A stretch of DNA of 64,000 bases from Macrophomina tecta (Eukaryota > Ascomycota > Dothideomycetes > Botryosphaeriales > Botryosphaeriaceae), in the NCBI GenBank assembly GCA_024180945.1, contig JAKSGN010000007.1, forward strand, positions 1,798,001-1,862,000, given 5' to 3'. A program made the translations under genes and the position numbers. Shown piece by piece: positions 33,736 through 46,337 of this stretch. Numbering within the stretch: the first letter of the stretch is position 1; the number at the start of each line of letters is the position of its first letter. The notes below the pieces were generated by a model. The model was not told the origin of the DNA, ran no database searches, and saw nothing but the letters and a program-made list of their open reading frames with translations.

Positions 33736-35644
33736 ATGTCGCAACGAGTGACGCGTTCGCAGACGGGTGCTACGCCCAGGTATTTATACCGCCCTGCAAG
33801 CGACAAGACGGCACCGCGCATCTGGTGCACTGCGCCAATCGGTCTGCGCCGCGCCGTCTTGCGCGCGCCCAGCAACGGAGTGCGCCCCAGATTCTGACCG
33901 CCGGCCATAGGAAACCCTCGAACCCAGGCTTCGTCGAGACTCCTGGTCGTCGCCGCACCACGCGCAAGTCCGTCCAGCCTGACGGCGAATCGTCTGAAAA
34001 CTCAACGCCCGCCCCGCTCGCCGCGCCCGTTCAACTCCAAGAGCCCCTTTTGAACGGCAATGGGAACAAACTCAGCAACGGCCACGCCAACGGCCACGCC
34101 AATGGCCACGCTGCCAACGGCCATGCCGCAGCGGAAGAGAAGCCCGAGTCGACCGTCGTCGACCCGACCATGACAGAGCCTTCACCACACTTTGAATTTG
34201 GCGGTTCTTGGGGGACGGGCTCGATGATGATCGGCTTCCCGCTGCTCATGTACTACATGTGGGTGGGCGCGACTTTCTACGGTGGGCACGCGCCGCTGCC
34301 GGCTGAGGGACAGAGCTTGGGCGAGTTTTTCGGTCATCTGTTCCAGCTGTGCTACGAGAACGCTTTCCCTCACGCGCGTGCTTGGACCATCTATTGGACT
34401 TTCATGGCCATCCAGATTGTCTTTTATCTTTTTATGCCTGGTGTGTACTCCAAGGGCCAGCCCCTGCCGCATCTCGGTGGCAAGCAGCTTGAGTACTACT
34501 GCTCTGCTGTTTGGAGTTTCTACACGACCATCGTCTTGGGATTGCTGCTTCACTACACGGGCCATTTCAAGCTTTACACCCTGATTGACGAGTTTGGCCC
34601 TCTCATGTCTGTGGCTATTATCTCCGGGTTTATGATGAGCTTTTACTTCTACATCAGTGCTCACATTCGCGGAGCTACCGTTCGGATGACAGGCTACCCA
34701 GTCTATGATTTCTTCATGGGTGCTGAGCTCAACCCTCGCCTGTTTGGATGGCTTGACTGGAAGATGTTCTTTGAGGTCAGAATGCCGTGGTTTATTCTGT
34801 TTTTCCTCTCGCTTGGCACGGCGGCGAGGCAGTACGAGAACTACGGTTACGTGAGCGGCGAGGTTGCCTTTTTGGTTATGGCACACTGGCTGTACGCCAA
34901 CGCTTGCTCCAAGGGCGAGGAGATGATCGTGACTACCTGGTAAGCAGAAGCTCCCAGACCTGGCAAATGCTGGAGCGCGGCTGACGGTATTCTGCAGGGA
35001 CATGTATTTCGAGAAGCTTGGCTTCATGCTTACCTTCTGGAACTTGGCCGGCGTGCCGCTCAGCTACTGCCACTGTACCCTTTACCTGGCCAACCACGAC
35101 CCCTCCGAATACGCGCACCCAAAGTGGCTCCTGGCGATTCTTTTCCCCGCTTATCTGTTCGTGTACTGGGTCTGGGATACTGCCAACAGCCAGAAGAACC
35201 ACTTCCGCCGCAAGGAGCGCGGATCAGACTACGACCGCAAGACGTTCCCCGTCCTGCCGTGGCGCGAGGTGCACAACCCGAAGATCATCAAGACCAACAC
35301 CGGCAAGAACCTCCTGGCCGACGGATGGTATGGTCTAGCACGCAAGGTCCACTACACGTGCGACCTGTACTTTGCGCTCAACTGGGGCCTGATCACCGGA
35401 TTCAAGAGCCCGTTCCCGTGGTTCTACCCAGTCTTTTTCGCGCTCATGATCATCCATCGGGCCACCAGGGATATCCAGCGCTGCAGGAAGTTGTACGGCG
35501 AGGCTTGGAAAGAGTACGAGCGCCAGGTGCCGTACCTCTTCATTCCGGTAGGTTTATCCCCAACCCGTCCAAGCAAGGATTGGCAACTTTTTTTTTCAAT
35601 GTATCATGTGCTGACTATCTTTCGTTCTGCAGTACGTCATCTAA
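33736..35644 (+). CDS. ERG4: C-24(28) sterol reductase, ergosterol synthesis
   Basis: Four exons (33736-33779, 33911-34939, 34998-35547, 35633-35644) encode 544 residues; the last exon is only 12 bases (YVI and stop). The enzyme reduces the C-24(28) double bond of ergosta-5,7,22,24(28)-tetraenol with NADPH, the final step to ergosterol, in the ER membrane. Evidence: [19 protein letters not shown] near the first helix, about eight hydrophobic helices, and the sterol reductase signature [18 protein letters not shown] (the L-L-x-x-G-W-x-G-x-x-R-x-x-x-Y motif). The terminal sequence [24 protein letters not shown] motif is approximated here by [19 protein letters not shown], then LFIPYVI. The N-terminal 100 residues include a repeated NGHA motif (34078-34130). 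The first exon is inferred from splice consensus (AG|GTATTT, TAG acceptor); the alternative is a start inside that intron. Confidence 0.93.
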
Positions 35645-38058
35645 GTATTAGACCGAGTCCACAGTCACGGGCACCTTTCAGATGCCGGTCAAGTGTGGTG
35701 CTCCGAGAGCACTAGAGTTCTATATATCTCACATCAAGACCGGTTTGAGTCGTTCGAAATCTGCATATTCTTCACGCTTTACCGGCGAGTGTCAGCGGCG
35801 CACCCGAGTTTTAATCAGCAGTCTTGAAGACGGTGATATATCCATTCTCATTCTTGGATGGTGGATCTGGAATATGAAAGAATCTATAGAGGGAGGGACG
35901 GAAGAGTTGATCTTGCTTGAAAAAAAAAATATATCAATATGAAGTATGGTTTAGTTCTGAAGAGAAATATGGGCAAGGCTGTTCTTTGGGGCGGGACGAT
36001 GTATGGGCTGTTTCTGTTTCTTCTGTCGTTGTTATTTCGAGATTATTGGTTTGCAGTTGGATGCTAGGTGAGAATGGGATGTATGACTAGTAAATATTAA
36101 TACTCACATACTAAAACAGGAAGGTGGGTGCTGAGGTATTGTTACATGAGATGGCAACCGCTTGAGGCGTTCATAGGAGGGTGCTGGAGCAGCACGAGTC
36201 GGTCAAAGGCCTGCGGTTTGCTGCAGAGCGTCCGGATGTGACCCGAGGACCTCATGATAAGCCCGGCGGCGCATGGCATTAATGCATGCATGTCTCGGGG
36301 CATCCTCATCGTTGTCCCCATTCTCGTATGTAGGCAGGAAAGACGATGCGCGCGTGGTGCCCCAGCGGCGCGCTGACTGGCTCCGCGAGCGAGCCAACCA
36401 GACGGGCCTCAGCAACAACCAGGATTCATCCTTTCCCTCCCACGCGTTCGGCCGTCTAGTGCGCATGCGAAAGCAGCGTCGAACCAGGGACTGACACCCG
36501 CCAGAAGAAACGACAATCCAATGCGCTCGCCGGGCCGAGGCACATTCGCCTATCCACCCCACCCCTAATTTCGACGTCCTGCCAATGTACATCCGAATGC
36601 TGCGACAGCCTGCGCCTTGTGATCGGCAGGACGCCGCGGGCGGGAGTGGAGCAGCTGTGCGATCTTCCCGTGTAGGGCAGGTACCTATCGGCGACGCCGT
36701 GGCTGTAGGACTGCTTTGACAGTGTTCAGCTCTGCAGCGACGCTTTATTTTATTTTTTTTCGCTTTCGATACCGAGAGGTGGCCAAGCCGCGGCCGAGCA
36801 CATGGTTCACAGCTCCGGTTTGTTCAGAGATGCTGATTAGCCTTGCCGATGCTCCATCCTGGTCCCGTGTCGAGGTAAAGCGCATGAGGACCCCTCCGGC
36901 CGATCCTGTTTTTGCGTGTGGCTTTTTCGGGCAGCCTTCTGTGCCTCTTTCTCTCTCTTTCTTGCACGAGATGCGGGTGGCCCCAGGCACGCCGGCCAGC
37001 TCTGGGTACGGCGGCGTCAGCACCACCGCTGGGCGCGGTCACCTGCGCAGCTGCCCGTCCGTTGTCCGCGAGGTTGCTGGCTTGCCTGACTAGCACATCG
37101 CACCGAAGGAACTAAACTTCGGGAAGGATACCGGGTTGGTGCTTGTCCTTTCCCCACGTTGCGCCTCTATCCACCGGGCTAGAGCTGCTTCTCTGTGCCG
37201 TCATACCTTTTCCTCGCCATCTTCTCCGTTCCAGGAGCTCGCCGTTTCGTCCACATTCGTCACTCCTGCAGCGCGCAGCTTGAGCCAGTCAGAAGGCCGT
37301 GTTGGGCCACAGAAGCTGGATGAGACGAAACCACCACTCCCCTCGCCGAGCACGCGGTTTGCCCAATGTCCATGTGAGAACGACCAAAGAGCACGGCGAA
37401 CCGCACAGTCCCCGATGCGCGCGCTGGGCCTACCACCGCCGCACACCCAAGAAAAAGGTCCCTAAACCTGGCGCTTCCCATTCACCGGCTATGCGGCGTC
37501 GACGCCACGCCTGCCGTGCGCGCGCTGCCATTCGCCGTTCCCCTCAACCAAGCTATTTCGCCTCTGTCCGGCCCCCTTTGATTGTCCATGGCTTGCATAT
37601 GCTGGGTTAGGCGGCGGCTTATCCGAACCCGTGGGTGTGTGGATCCCCGCTGTCGCCCGCCCCGCTCTCGCAGCTGTTGTGTATGTACGGCGCAAGGGTA
37701 TAGCTGATCCCTGACAGGCTTTTGTCCCGCTGCCCGTCGCCCATGACCAGTCGCAACAGGCACGGGCCCCTCTAAAATCTTGTGCTCCGATATATACTTA
37801 TAACCTCCGGCAGGGCGCGCGAGAATGCGAGCTGGGTTTGTTCAGTGGTTATACTTTTGCCCTCGTTTCCCACTGCGGTCCTCTGTCTCTCTCCGGTAGA
37901 TATTGGACTTGTATACATACTGCCGGAGCTCTCTTGTCAGCATCAGACCTCGCTTGGTACCCTGCGGCTTCACGCTTTGGAATTTTTGTTCCATTTTGCA
38001 GCCACTGGCATCTTGCGGTCTTCTGTTCCTCTCTCGCCTTCTCCCCCTGCCGATCGGT
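35645..38058. other. 2.4 kb intergenic, no gene seen
   Basis: Between ERG4 and the Vps62-family gene, both plus strand. Open frames up to 140 codons overlap on several strands without motif. It must hold the ERG4 3' UTR and the Vps62 promoter. No RNA gene or repeat was recognised. Confidence 0.55.
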
Positions 38059-39401
38059 ATGCGGTTCGCAAAGAGAATAGGCGGTGGAGCGCTCCTCGCC
38101 GCACAGCTGACCAGCGCGCAGTGCGCTGGGAAGGCGCGTGCGCGGGATGTGTTGGAGAAGCGCGCGCCGGAAAGTGTGCCTCAGTTTGTTCTGGATTATG
38201 GTAAGTGGTTCTTGATCCTTCATCACAAACGTGAATCACTCCTCTCGGCAGAAGTAAAACTCACTGCAAGATCGTGGATCGGTGCTCCACGCGGATCCTA
38301 TCTGAACAACTTCACGTCCGATCAGTCAACAGTTATTTCATCGTCATTTGTGTGATTTATTTACTATAGTGGTAGCCTTACGACTGACTTCGCTTGTGCA
38401 GCACCCCTCAGTTATATCCACCACGAGGATGCATACTTCCCCTCCGACCTGCAAGCCCAGGTCGACAATACGCAACCCGAAGTTGACTTCGAGGTCGTCT
38501 CCGGGGCCTCATCGCCGCTCGACCTGAATAACCTGGGCACGCTCAATTCCTATGGCGACAACGTCTACCTGACCTCCAAGGAGGACATCACCAAAAACCC
38601 AGGATGGCTGAACGGCGTAAAGCCCGACTGCAGTGGGAAGACTAACGACGCCATCACCGCCGCCGTGATAGTCAACGACAAAGGCAACGGCACGGTGGAC
38701 GCGTTCTACATGTACTTCTACGCATACAACTGGGGCGGCCTCGTGCTGGACACGCTGCAGGTTGGCAACCATGTCGGCGACTGGGAACACAACATGATCC
38801 GCTTCGAGGACGGCGAGCCCAAGTGGGTGTGGTACTCGCAGCACAGCAACGGCCAGAACTTTGCGTATTCCATCCTGCACAAGTCCGGGGACCGGGTGAG
38901 CTCATCCCCTCACGAAACACTCCATGTTTGCCTTCTTATTGACGTCTCGTTTTTTTTTTTTTTTTTAATTTGCAGCCCATAAACTACGTCGCCAACGGCA
39001 CGCACGCCAACTACGCCATCCCCGGCACCCACGACCACACCATCCCGAACTTCAACCTGCCCGCCGGTCTCCTACTCGACTACACCGACGGGGCTGACGA
39101 CGGCGGCCTCCTGTGGGACCCGCTCCTGTCCGCATACTTCTACAACTACACCAACACCACCGGCACTCCGACCTTCACGCCGCTCAACGAAGGTGATCCG
39201 ACCTCCTGGCTCGAATACAAGGGCAAGTGGGGCGACGAGCAGTATCCCGAGAGCGATGACAGGCAGCAGTTGCTGTTTGGCGGCGCGGTGGCCAAGTACG
39301 CGAGCGGGCCGACGGGGCCGGTCGATAAGCAGTTGGACCGGAAGGAGGTGTGTCCGGATAATGGCAATTTGTGCATTTATAGGTGGATTTTGTCGCCGTG
39401 A
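38059..39401 (+). CDS. Vps62-family protein with signal-peptide-like N-terminus
   Basis: Exons 38059-38200, 38402-38895 and 38976-39401 encode 353 residues. The first 20 residues (MRFAKRIGGGALLAAQLTSA) look like a signal peptide, followed by a dibasic EKR site that Kex2 could cut. The body matches the Vps62 family as I know it: LDYAPLSYIHHEDAYFPSD, TSKEDITKNPGWL, VDAFYMYFYAYNWG, VGDWEHNMIRFEDG, WYSQHSNGQNF, GTHANYAIPGTHDHTIP and a late LLWDPLLSAYFY block. Yeast VPS62 affects vacuolar sorting; the His/Asp/Glu-rich motifs suggest a metal or hydrolase site, but no reaction is established. Introns are 201 nt (phase 1) and 80 nt (phase 0, with a T17 run just before the acceptor). Likely secreted or vacuolar. 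Confidence 0.85.
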
Positions 39402-40112
39402 GGGGGAACCTTGGTGCTGCTGCTTTTCGTTCCCTTTTCGAGTATATATATGTATATATTTTTTCGGAGTACGGAATACGTATAGATTGATGGTTGCGGT
39501 AGATACCTCGATAATTTTCGTATGAATCAACTTCTTATTCTTGTTGTAGACCCTTGGGAAGCATAGGCACTGCGGAGATTGGGTTTTGTAATTGCTGACC
39601 ATGCCTGTTTTAGCGAGCAGGAGCACTTGTTTCGATAGCCTTGGTGCTAAATTCGAAAGCCCAACAACAGCCGCCTTCCGATATATCTCAACCTGAAAGG
39701 GACCCGCTTATTCTGCAGAGCCTGATATGGCTTCTGTTTTTACTTCAACGCGTGATGTTCGACATGGAATCTGCCCTTGCACACGATGATGACCGAGTTG
39801 CGAACATACTCCGTAGCTAGTTGATTCTAACGGCAAGTGTCTATTTATTTGATGCTCCGTCGAATTCGTTCGTGAGTTGGCGGAATTGAGGCGCGCAAAA
39901 GTGCCCGATCAGGCAGTCGGTGAGATGGTGACGTAGACTGATGACTCGGAGGCTTGTTGAGCGCGGAGAGAGAGAGAGAGCTTGGGCCCCGCGCCCCGGT
40001 GCCCCCGCCACTAGAGTGCTGCTGCAGCTGCTGATCTCTCCCACACCTTTCAACTCTTCGTACTGCCTCTGCTGAGTCACGGTGCGACGCGCTGTTACTA
40101 GCCGCTGCAGTC
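39402..40112. other. Intergenic, F-box gene promoter
   Basis: 710 bases between two plus-strand genes. They include an AT-rich 3' UTR-like part near 39430-39470 and a short GA-repeat near 39968. I see no other feature. Confidence 0.55.
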
Positions 40113-43009
40113 ATGCAGCTCCTCGACCCCGGTCCTGCGGTAAGCCCTCCCGCGCAGCTGGCAGCCTGCCAAGGTAATACTAATGCGCTTCTAGCACCTG
40201 GCCTCGCTCCCGGACGAACTTGTGCTCGACATCCTCCAGTATCTCGAGCTGGACGACCTCTTCCAGCTTGCCCAGACATGCCATTGGGGTTACCGCCTGT
40301 CTATTCCGCTTCTGTGGAAGGATGTCGAGCTCAAGGACTGCTGGTCGCTGCATCCGCGCGCATCGAGGCCGCAGCTCAGAGCACTGCGCGTGGTGGACGA
40401 CCTCGCCGACGAGCACGATGATACGCCAATCATCAAGAAGCTCATGGTGCTGGCCACGTAGGTTGTGCCTTTACGCGCACAAAACGCCTGACATTGACAC
40501 GATATAGGAAGCCGTGCATTGCCTCCCACGTCCAGACCGTCCTCCATCGTTGCCATCTGCCCACGCCGAGCATATACCACGAACTGCCGCTCTTCTGCTT
40601 CCGCTCGCTTACCCTGTCCCATGATCGCCGCACCCACAAGCTCCTGATGTTGGCAATACGGAACATGGCAAATGTGCACACGCTGAGGATCGTCTACGGA
40701 CATTACTTCCTCTCCTACGGGCTTATATGGGGCTTCATGCACCCCCACCGCCCAAGGAATATATCATTGAAGCGGCTGTGGCTGGAGAACAACTCGCTTG
40801 CTATGCCACAGGCCGGTCCTATCGGCTCGTCGCACTGGCCCGATGTGTCCGGGCTCACTAGCCTGAGGATCAGGCGACTAAGCTACCTCAACGACACGAC
40901 TCAGGATAACGTCATGATGGAGGGCATGACCTTGAGCAGGGGAAACGTCCGCAGGAAGTTGCTGCAGAACGGCCTCGGAGGGGAGTACACCACAACAATA
41001 GACAAAGTGCTTCCGGATGGCATCATGTCACACATGTCCGTGTCTGAGGCGGTGCGCTTGGATAACATTATCTATGATGGTCTACCTGAAGTGAAAGACT
41101 TCTTAGACTGCACTCACGTTCCCGAAGACATGCAGATGGAGAGCTCTCGGCCCGCCATACCCGCCGACTTCTTAATGACCCTCCTCGGGGATACTACGTC
41201 AACACTCTCTTCGTTAAATCTTGATATGCTACTTTCACACGATGCATATCGCAGTCGCGATGAAGCGTTAGTCAGAAACATGTTATCTCATCTTAGTCAA
41301 TTACGCTTCCCAAATCTTCGCGCCTTTCAGATGCGCAATATTATGACCCCCTGGACCAGGTAAGTTGCATGCCACCATCTACCAGCCCTTACTTAACACC
41401 CCTACGTAGCTTGCCACGAGGGACCTATTTGCTGGATAGGATAGAAGCGCCTCACGTCAACGCACCGCCGGCCATCGATTTTCTGGACTTTATGGAGGCT
41501 CACCCAAATGTGAAATGTCTCGCCTGGCCAATGGAGAGCTTCTTCAGTCATCAGCGCGCCTACGGCGAGACCGCAGCTCAACAAGAGCGCATCATTTCCA
41601 ATCTTGCTCGGACCTTGACAGAACTGCGAGTCGATACCACCTTCCGCTTCGACACGGACAGTATCAACCCAGGAGATTTGCACAGTGCGACCGGAGCAGT
41701 AGCACGGCGATGGCGTTTCATTACAAACTTCGCATCTCGCATGATGAAAGTGGAGCATCTGAAGATGGAAGGCGGTATTCCGCGCGAGGAAAAGCATGAG
41801 ACTGTTCGTGCATTGTGGAAGTGTCCCTTGAGCAAGGTTGTCATGATTACAAACGCAAGTCCCATTGGAAACTCGTGGGGGAGCACCGACCTTTTCCCAG
41901 TTGCCACCGAAGACGAATGGGATCTGAATGAGGAAGACCTTAACGCCTTGAAAGAGACGGCGTCCAAACCTCCGACTCCACCAGGCCAAGATTTCGAATT
42001 TATACCCCAATATGACTGGCTTCGGCCGTCGCTGATGCTGCATACGGTGGCATGTTTTCACGCTGGTACAGTCACAGAGCTCAAGTTCTGCGGCTACGTC
42101 GGAGCACCCATACTCTTCGCACCCACTGAGCTCTCTCATCCCCTACTCCTACCACTCCGGCATTTCCACAATCTCAGGAACCTAACAATGAGCATGTGGC
42201 TAGACACCAACTTCGAAGGCAGCCACCGCGACGAGGAAATCATCCAATTCTGGATCAACACGCGCGACCCGGACACCACCGCCCTGGTCGCCATAATCCC
42301 CGACGACTCATCTGATTCGGACTTCAACATCGAGGACAGCGGCGACGAGGACGCCGGCGAAAGCCAACACCGCCGCGTCCGCAATCGCGCCGTCACCCCG
42401 CCCGGCGCCGCAGACCCGGAGCTCCAGTTCTACCAGCAAATCCAGCAGCACATCGCCGCCAACCCGGACAATCCCTTCCCACTCCCCGATGACCACCAAG
42501 AATTCCCGCTTTCCTCACAACAGCCATCGCCGTTCGATGCTTCGGCACACCCGACCCCGTCGGCTTCAATAGCTCTTGCGCCTAATCACGACAACCCACA
42601 ACCCATCACCCATCATCTCGTCGCAGTCACCGCCGACCCCGTCACCGGCCCCGAACCAGTCCTCGCCTCCTCCCGCCCCTTGTCTTGGCCCCGCCGCCTC
42701 CACTCGCTCTACGCGCCCCGCGCCATCGCCGCACAGGTCGCCCGCCAGATTGGGCCGTATTTGTCGCAACAAGCGAAAGGGGCGGCGGGCGGCGTGGTCG
42801 TGCGGGCGAGTTTCTGTCTCGGTCACGCGAATGGATGGGGGACCGTATTCGATATCGACATCGGCGTGGGGCTGGGGGAGGGGAACGTGAGTCCGGGGGC
42901 CGGGGGCGCGGGTACCGGGGAGGGGAAGGTGCTGTGGTGGGAAGGCCCAAGAGAAGAGGCCGAGAGGAGGAGGTGGTGGGGGAAGGCGAGGGCGAGGAGA
43001 TGGTTTTGA
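40113..43009 (+). CDS. F-box protein, large, substrate unknown
   Basis: Four exons (40113-40139, 40195-40457, 40508-41359, 41410-43009) encode 913 residues; the introns are 55, 50 and 50 nt. The F-box is at residues 11-55: LASLPDELVLDILQYLELDD, then LFQLAQTCHWGYRLSIPLLW. This fold binds Skp1 and recruits a substrate to an SCF ubiquitin ligase. The region to about residue 700 has scattered leucine-rich spacing of the kind seen in fungal F-box/LRR-like proteins, but no regular repeat can be counted. An acidic patch (SDSDFNIEDSGDEDAGE) is followed by Pro/Ser/Gln-rich disorder and a Gly-rich end. I recognise no orthologue name. Confidence 0.8.
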
Positions 43010-43567
43010 GTAGGATGTAGGCTTTGGGATGGTTAAGTGCGATTGATATATGAGTTATTTTTTTTATTTTTTGGCTTATCGTGAGAGGATGGATAGGTAT
43101 GTGGAAGGGTGTAGGGAAACTTTTCTTTCTTTTTCTTTTTTTTTTTTCGATCTCCTGCCTCATGTCTGTCTACGATAAGGCGTTTGTGGTTCTCTTTTTT
43201 GTGACTTCAAGGGAGGACTCTGGGTCATCATTGGCGTTCTCCCTCCGGGTACGGGAGGCATCGTGTAAGAAGGGAATCTAACATGAAGGGAGACGAAAGA
43301 GACCACTTGTACTTCAAATATCTCTCAACCGCATCTCGAGTGAGACGGATGGGGCCTGCTTGTAGATGTGAAACTTCTATTCATTTATACTCTTTTTTTT
43401 TTTTTTTTTTTGATCCTGAAGACCACACGCTTTCATCGCGTTGGAATTTAGATCAAAAGACACAACCTCGTTTGGAATATCCTTCACTCAGCAACAAAAC
43501 CAAAAAAAAAAAAAAAAAAGATAAATACCTCTCTCTACACAGATACCGCCGCGCCAACGTTCTTCGT
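43010..43567. other. Convergent 3' region with T and A homopolymers
   Basis: 558 bases between the ends of the convergent F-box and AspRS genes. They hold T-runs near 43138-43147 and 43393-43411 and an A-run near 43502-43519. These may act as polyadenylation or transcription-pausing elements for both genes. No ORF of interest. Confidence 0.6.
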
Positions 43568-45292
43568 TTACGGCATAATCCTCTGCGGGTCCCTGGGGAA
43601 CAAGCTCGCCAACCTAACGTTACCGACGCCGGCCCAGAAGCTGACGATGCGCTCGAGGCCGAAGCCGCCGCCAGCATGGGGCGGACAGCCGTAGCGGAAT
43701 CCGTCGACGTAGTCCTTGAGGCCGGGGCCGTCGGGGTTGACGGGGGGGTCCATGCCCTTGCAGCGCTGGATAAGTAGCGTCGGGTCGTGGACACGCTGGG
43801 CGCCGGACATGATCTCTTGGCCGCGCATGAACATGTCGTAGGAGTTGGAGAGATTTGGGTCGTGGGGGCTGGGCATGGTGTAGAAGGGACGGACGGCGAG
43901 GGGGAACTGGTCGAGGACGTAGAAGTCGGAGCCGTACTTGTCAAGGACGAGCTTGCCGAGGAGCTTCTCCTGGGGCGTGCTGAGGTCCTCGTAGTCACCG
44001 AGCTGCTCGCCGGCGTCGCGGAGCATCTGGACGCCGTCCTTGAAGGCAATGATGGGGACCTTGCCGTCGGCGGGGAGCTTGAAGTCCTCGATGGTGTTCT
44101 TGCCGCCCGACGCCCATTCGCGGATGATGTCGGTCTCTTTGCTGTAGCGTTCGCGCAGGCCGTTGAATATGTAGAGCAGCATTTCAACGATCAGGTCGAC
44201 GACCTCATGGTAATCTTCCTCGAAGGCCATTTCCATGTCGAGTCCGGTGAACTCAGTCAGGTGGCGCGCCGTGTTGCTGTTCTCGGCGCGGAAGACGGGG
44301 CCGACCTCGAAGACGCGCTCGAAGCCACCGGCGATGAGCATCTGCTTGTACAGCTGGGGCGACTGGGCCAGGTAAGCCTTGCGGTCGAAGTAGGTGCACT
44401 CGAAGACGTTGCTGCCGCCCTCGGAGGCCGCACCCAGCAGCTTGGGCGTCTGAATCTGCGTGAAGCCCTTGGAGTGCATGAACTCGGCGTACAGGGCACA
44501 GATGCCGCTCTTGATGCGGAAGATGGCGCGGTTGTGGGTGGCGCGCAGGTCGAGCACGCGGTTGTCGAGGCGGGTCGCGAGGGCCACGCGCGGCCGCTCG
44601 CCCTCCTCGCTCTTCTGCTGCTCCTCGGCCGTGGCGCCCTCGTCAGGCAGCGGGCGCTCGGCGTCCTCGACCTGCAGCGGCAGCTGGGCGTCGGCCTTGG
44701 AGATGATGTACAGCTTCTGGATGTGGACCTCGAGGTTCTTGAGCGTGGCGCTCTTGATGGGCTCCTTGACGCCGCGCACAAGGCCGTGGACGAGCACGAT
44801 CGACTGAGCGCTGACACTGCCGGCGAACTTGACCATCTGCCGCGACAGCTTCTCGCTCGCCGCCACTACCGCCTGGATTGTCTCGTCGCCCTGGCGCAGG
44901 TTGAGGAAGGCCAGCTTCGCCGACTGCGACCGGGCGTTGATGACGGTGCACCGGAACACCACCGGCTCCTCCTGCTCCTTGAGCTCCGTGAACTTGACCC
45001 GCTTCTGGCCCGAGGGCGTGTACGGCACCGAGCCGATCATGGGCAGCTCGCCGTAGTCGTCCTTGGATACGTCGTTCGCGGCGTCACCCGATTGCTGCTT
45101 GAGGCGCTCCGCCATTTCGCGCTCCTTGGCTGCGGCCTTCTTCGCTGCCTGGTGTGCCCCTCATGCGTCAATGATTGATCGTGTGGCGGCATTTTGTCTC
45201 AATCCCACCTTCTCAGCCTCCTTCTGGGCCTTCTTCAAAGCGTTCTTTGAGGGCGCAGCGGCGCCCTCGGCGGGGGGTGCGTTATCAGCCAT
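43568..45292 (-). CDS. DPS1: Aspartyl-tRNA synthetase, cytosolic
   Basis: Exons 45209-45292 and 43568-45148 (intron 45149-45208, GTGGGA donor, CAG acceptor, phase 0) encode 554 residues, matching yeast Dps1 (557). It charges tRNA-Asp with aspartate in the cytosol. The N-terminal Lys/Ala helix (KKAQKEAEK, AAKKAAAKERE) is the eukaryotic RNA-binding extension. An OB-fold anticodon domain covers about residues 85-180 (VVFRCTVINARSQSAKLAFL). The class II core shows motif 2 at about 314 (FRAENSNTARHLTEF) and motif 3 near the end (GGGFGLERIVSFW), with the family terminus RLASLFPRDPQRIMP. The absence of a presequence argues for the cytosolic, not mitochondrial, enzyme. Confidence 0.96.
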
Positions 45293-46337
45293 TGTGGACT
45301 GTTATGCGGACGAGAATACGGGCTGATGGCCGGAATGCGATGCGGAATATATAGCACGAGCCTCGGAGTGCGGTGACCGTGGTGGATGTGGAGTGACGGC
45401 GGGCGGTTGTTGATATGAGTCGAAAATTCCGTTTCGGCGACGAGGCGGGGTGACGTGGTGGGGTGCTCCATCCGTTGCCCGGCCCATCTCCCGCTGCCAG
45501 GGTCGAGCATCACTGCACGCCGAGACCTGAAAAGAGACAGCCTGAGATTCTCAAGTAATCTCAGGTGTTTCGACTTTGGACCACCGCCAATAGCTCTAGT
45601 ATGTGCTGTATCTATTGTGCGTACACCGCTTTCCGCCTTCAAAGCCTTTAGCTAGAGCGGCCATGACTTCTCGTCCAGCGTATGACGTCCTTCGACGAGA
45701 GTCATCACCTATAATACTCTATACCAATATATGAATTTTAAAAGAACTAGCCACATGAGCCTGACTACAGGCTCCGTGATATCATCCTTATTCCTGTATG
45801 CTGTTGCGATATGCTGTTGCGGTTCCGCGGAAATACGATCTCGCCCGTACTCTATGAGCTCACGCGATCAGTGACTCAAAATACTACTGAGTACTAGCAC
45901 ACCGTCTCGCAAGGTCACTTTATCGAGACACCGGCCATGCAAGCTTGAGGCACTGATTTCAAAGCAACCAAAACTTTTCTCAGTCCGTCCGCCCTCGTAA
46001 AGATCTCAGATTGCATTTCCCAATCAGCGGGGAAGAGCCGCAAAGAAGGAGAAACAGACTCTTCCTTCCCCTTCAAATCCATACCGCCGCCATCCCATCA
46101 TTACTATTAAAACCCTTAGACGCCATCGCTATGGTAAAAACCACCAAATGCACTATGCAGGCCGTCTTAAACGAGCCACCCCCAGAAAATGAAAGAAACA
46201 CCCTCAACGACTGTGAAGTACCACTAAGCTGAGTGAGGAAAAAAAGGGCAGAAGTCCCCAGATATGCCAGAAAGTTCCCAACTGCTCAAAGGAAAATGAG
46301 TAAGGATGCTGAGTCGGCGAACCGACACCGCGCGAAA
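45293..46337. other. Intergenic, AspRS promoter and KOG1 3' region
   Basis: 1.05 kb between two minus-strand genes. The right part is AT-richer and holds only short frames; the left part should contain the AspRS promoter. Nothing else was recognised. Confidence 0.6.

Noticed and set aside
43787..45178. 463-codon plus-strand ORF
   Set aside because: Antisense shadow of the aspartyl-tRNA synthetase gene; Val/Leu/Gly/Glu-rich composition is typical of reverse frames.
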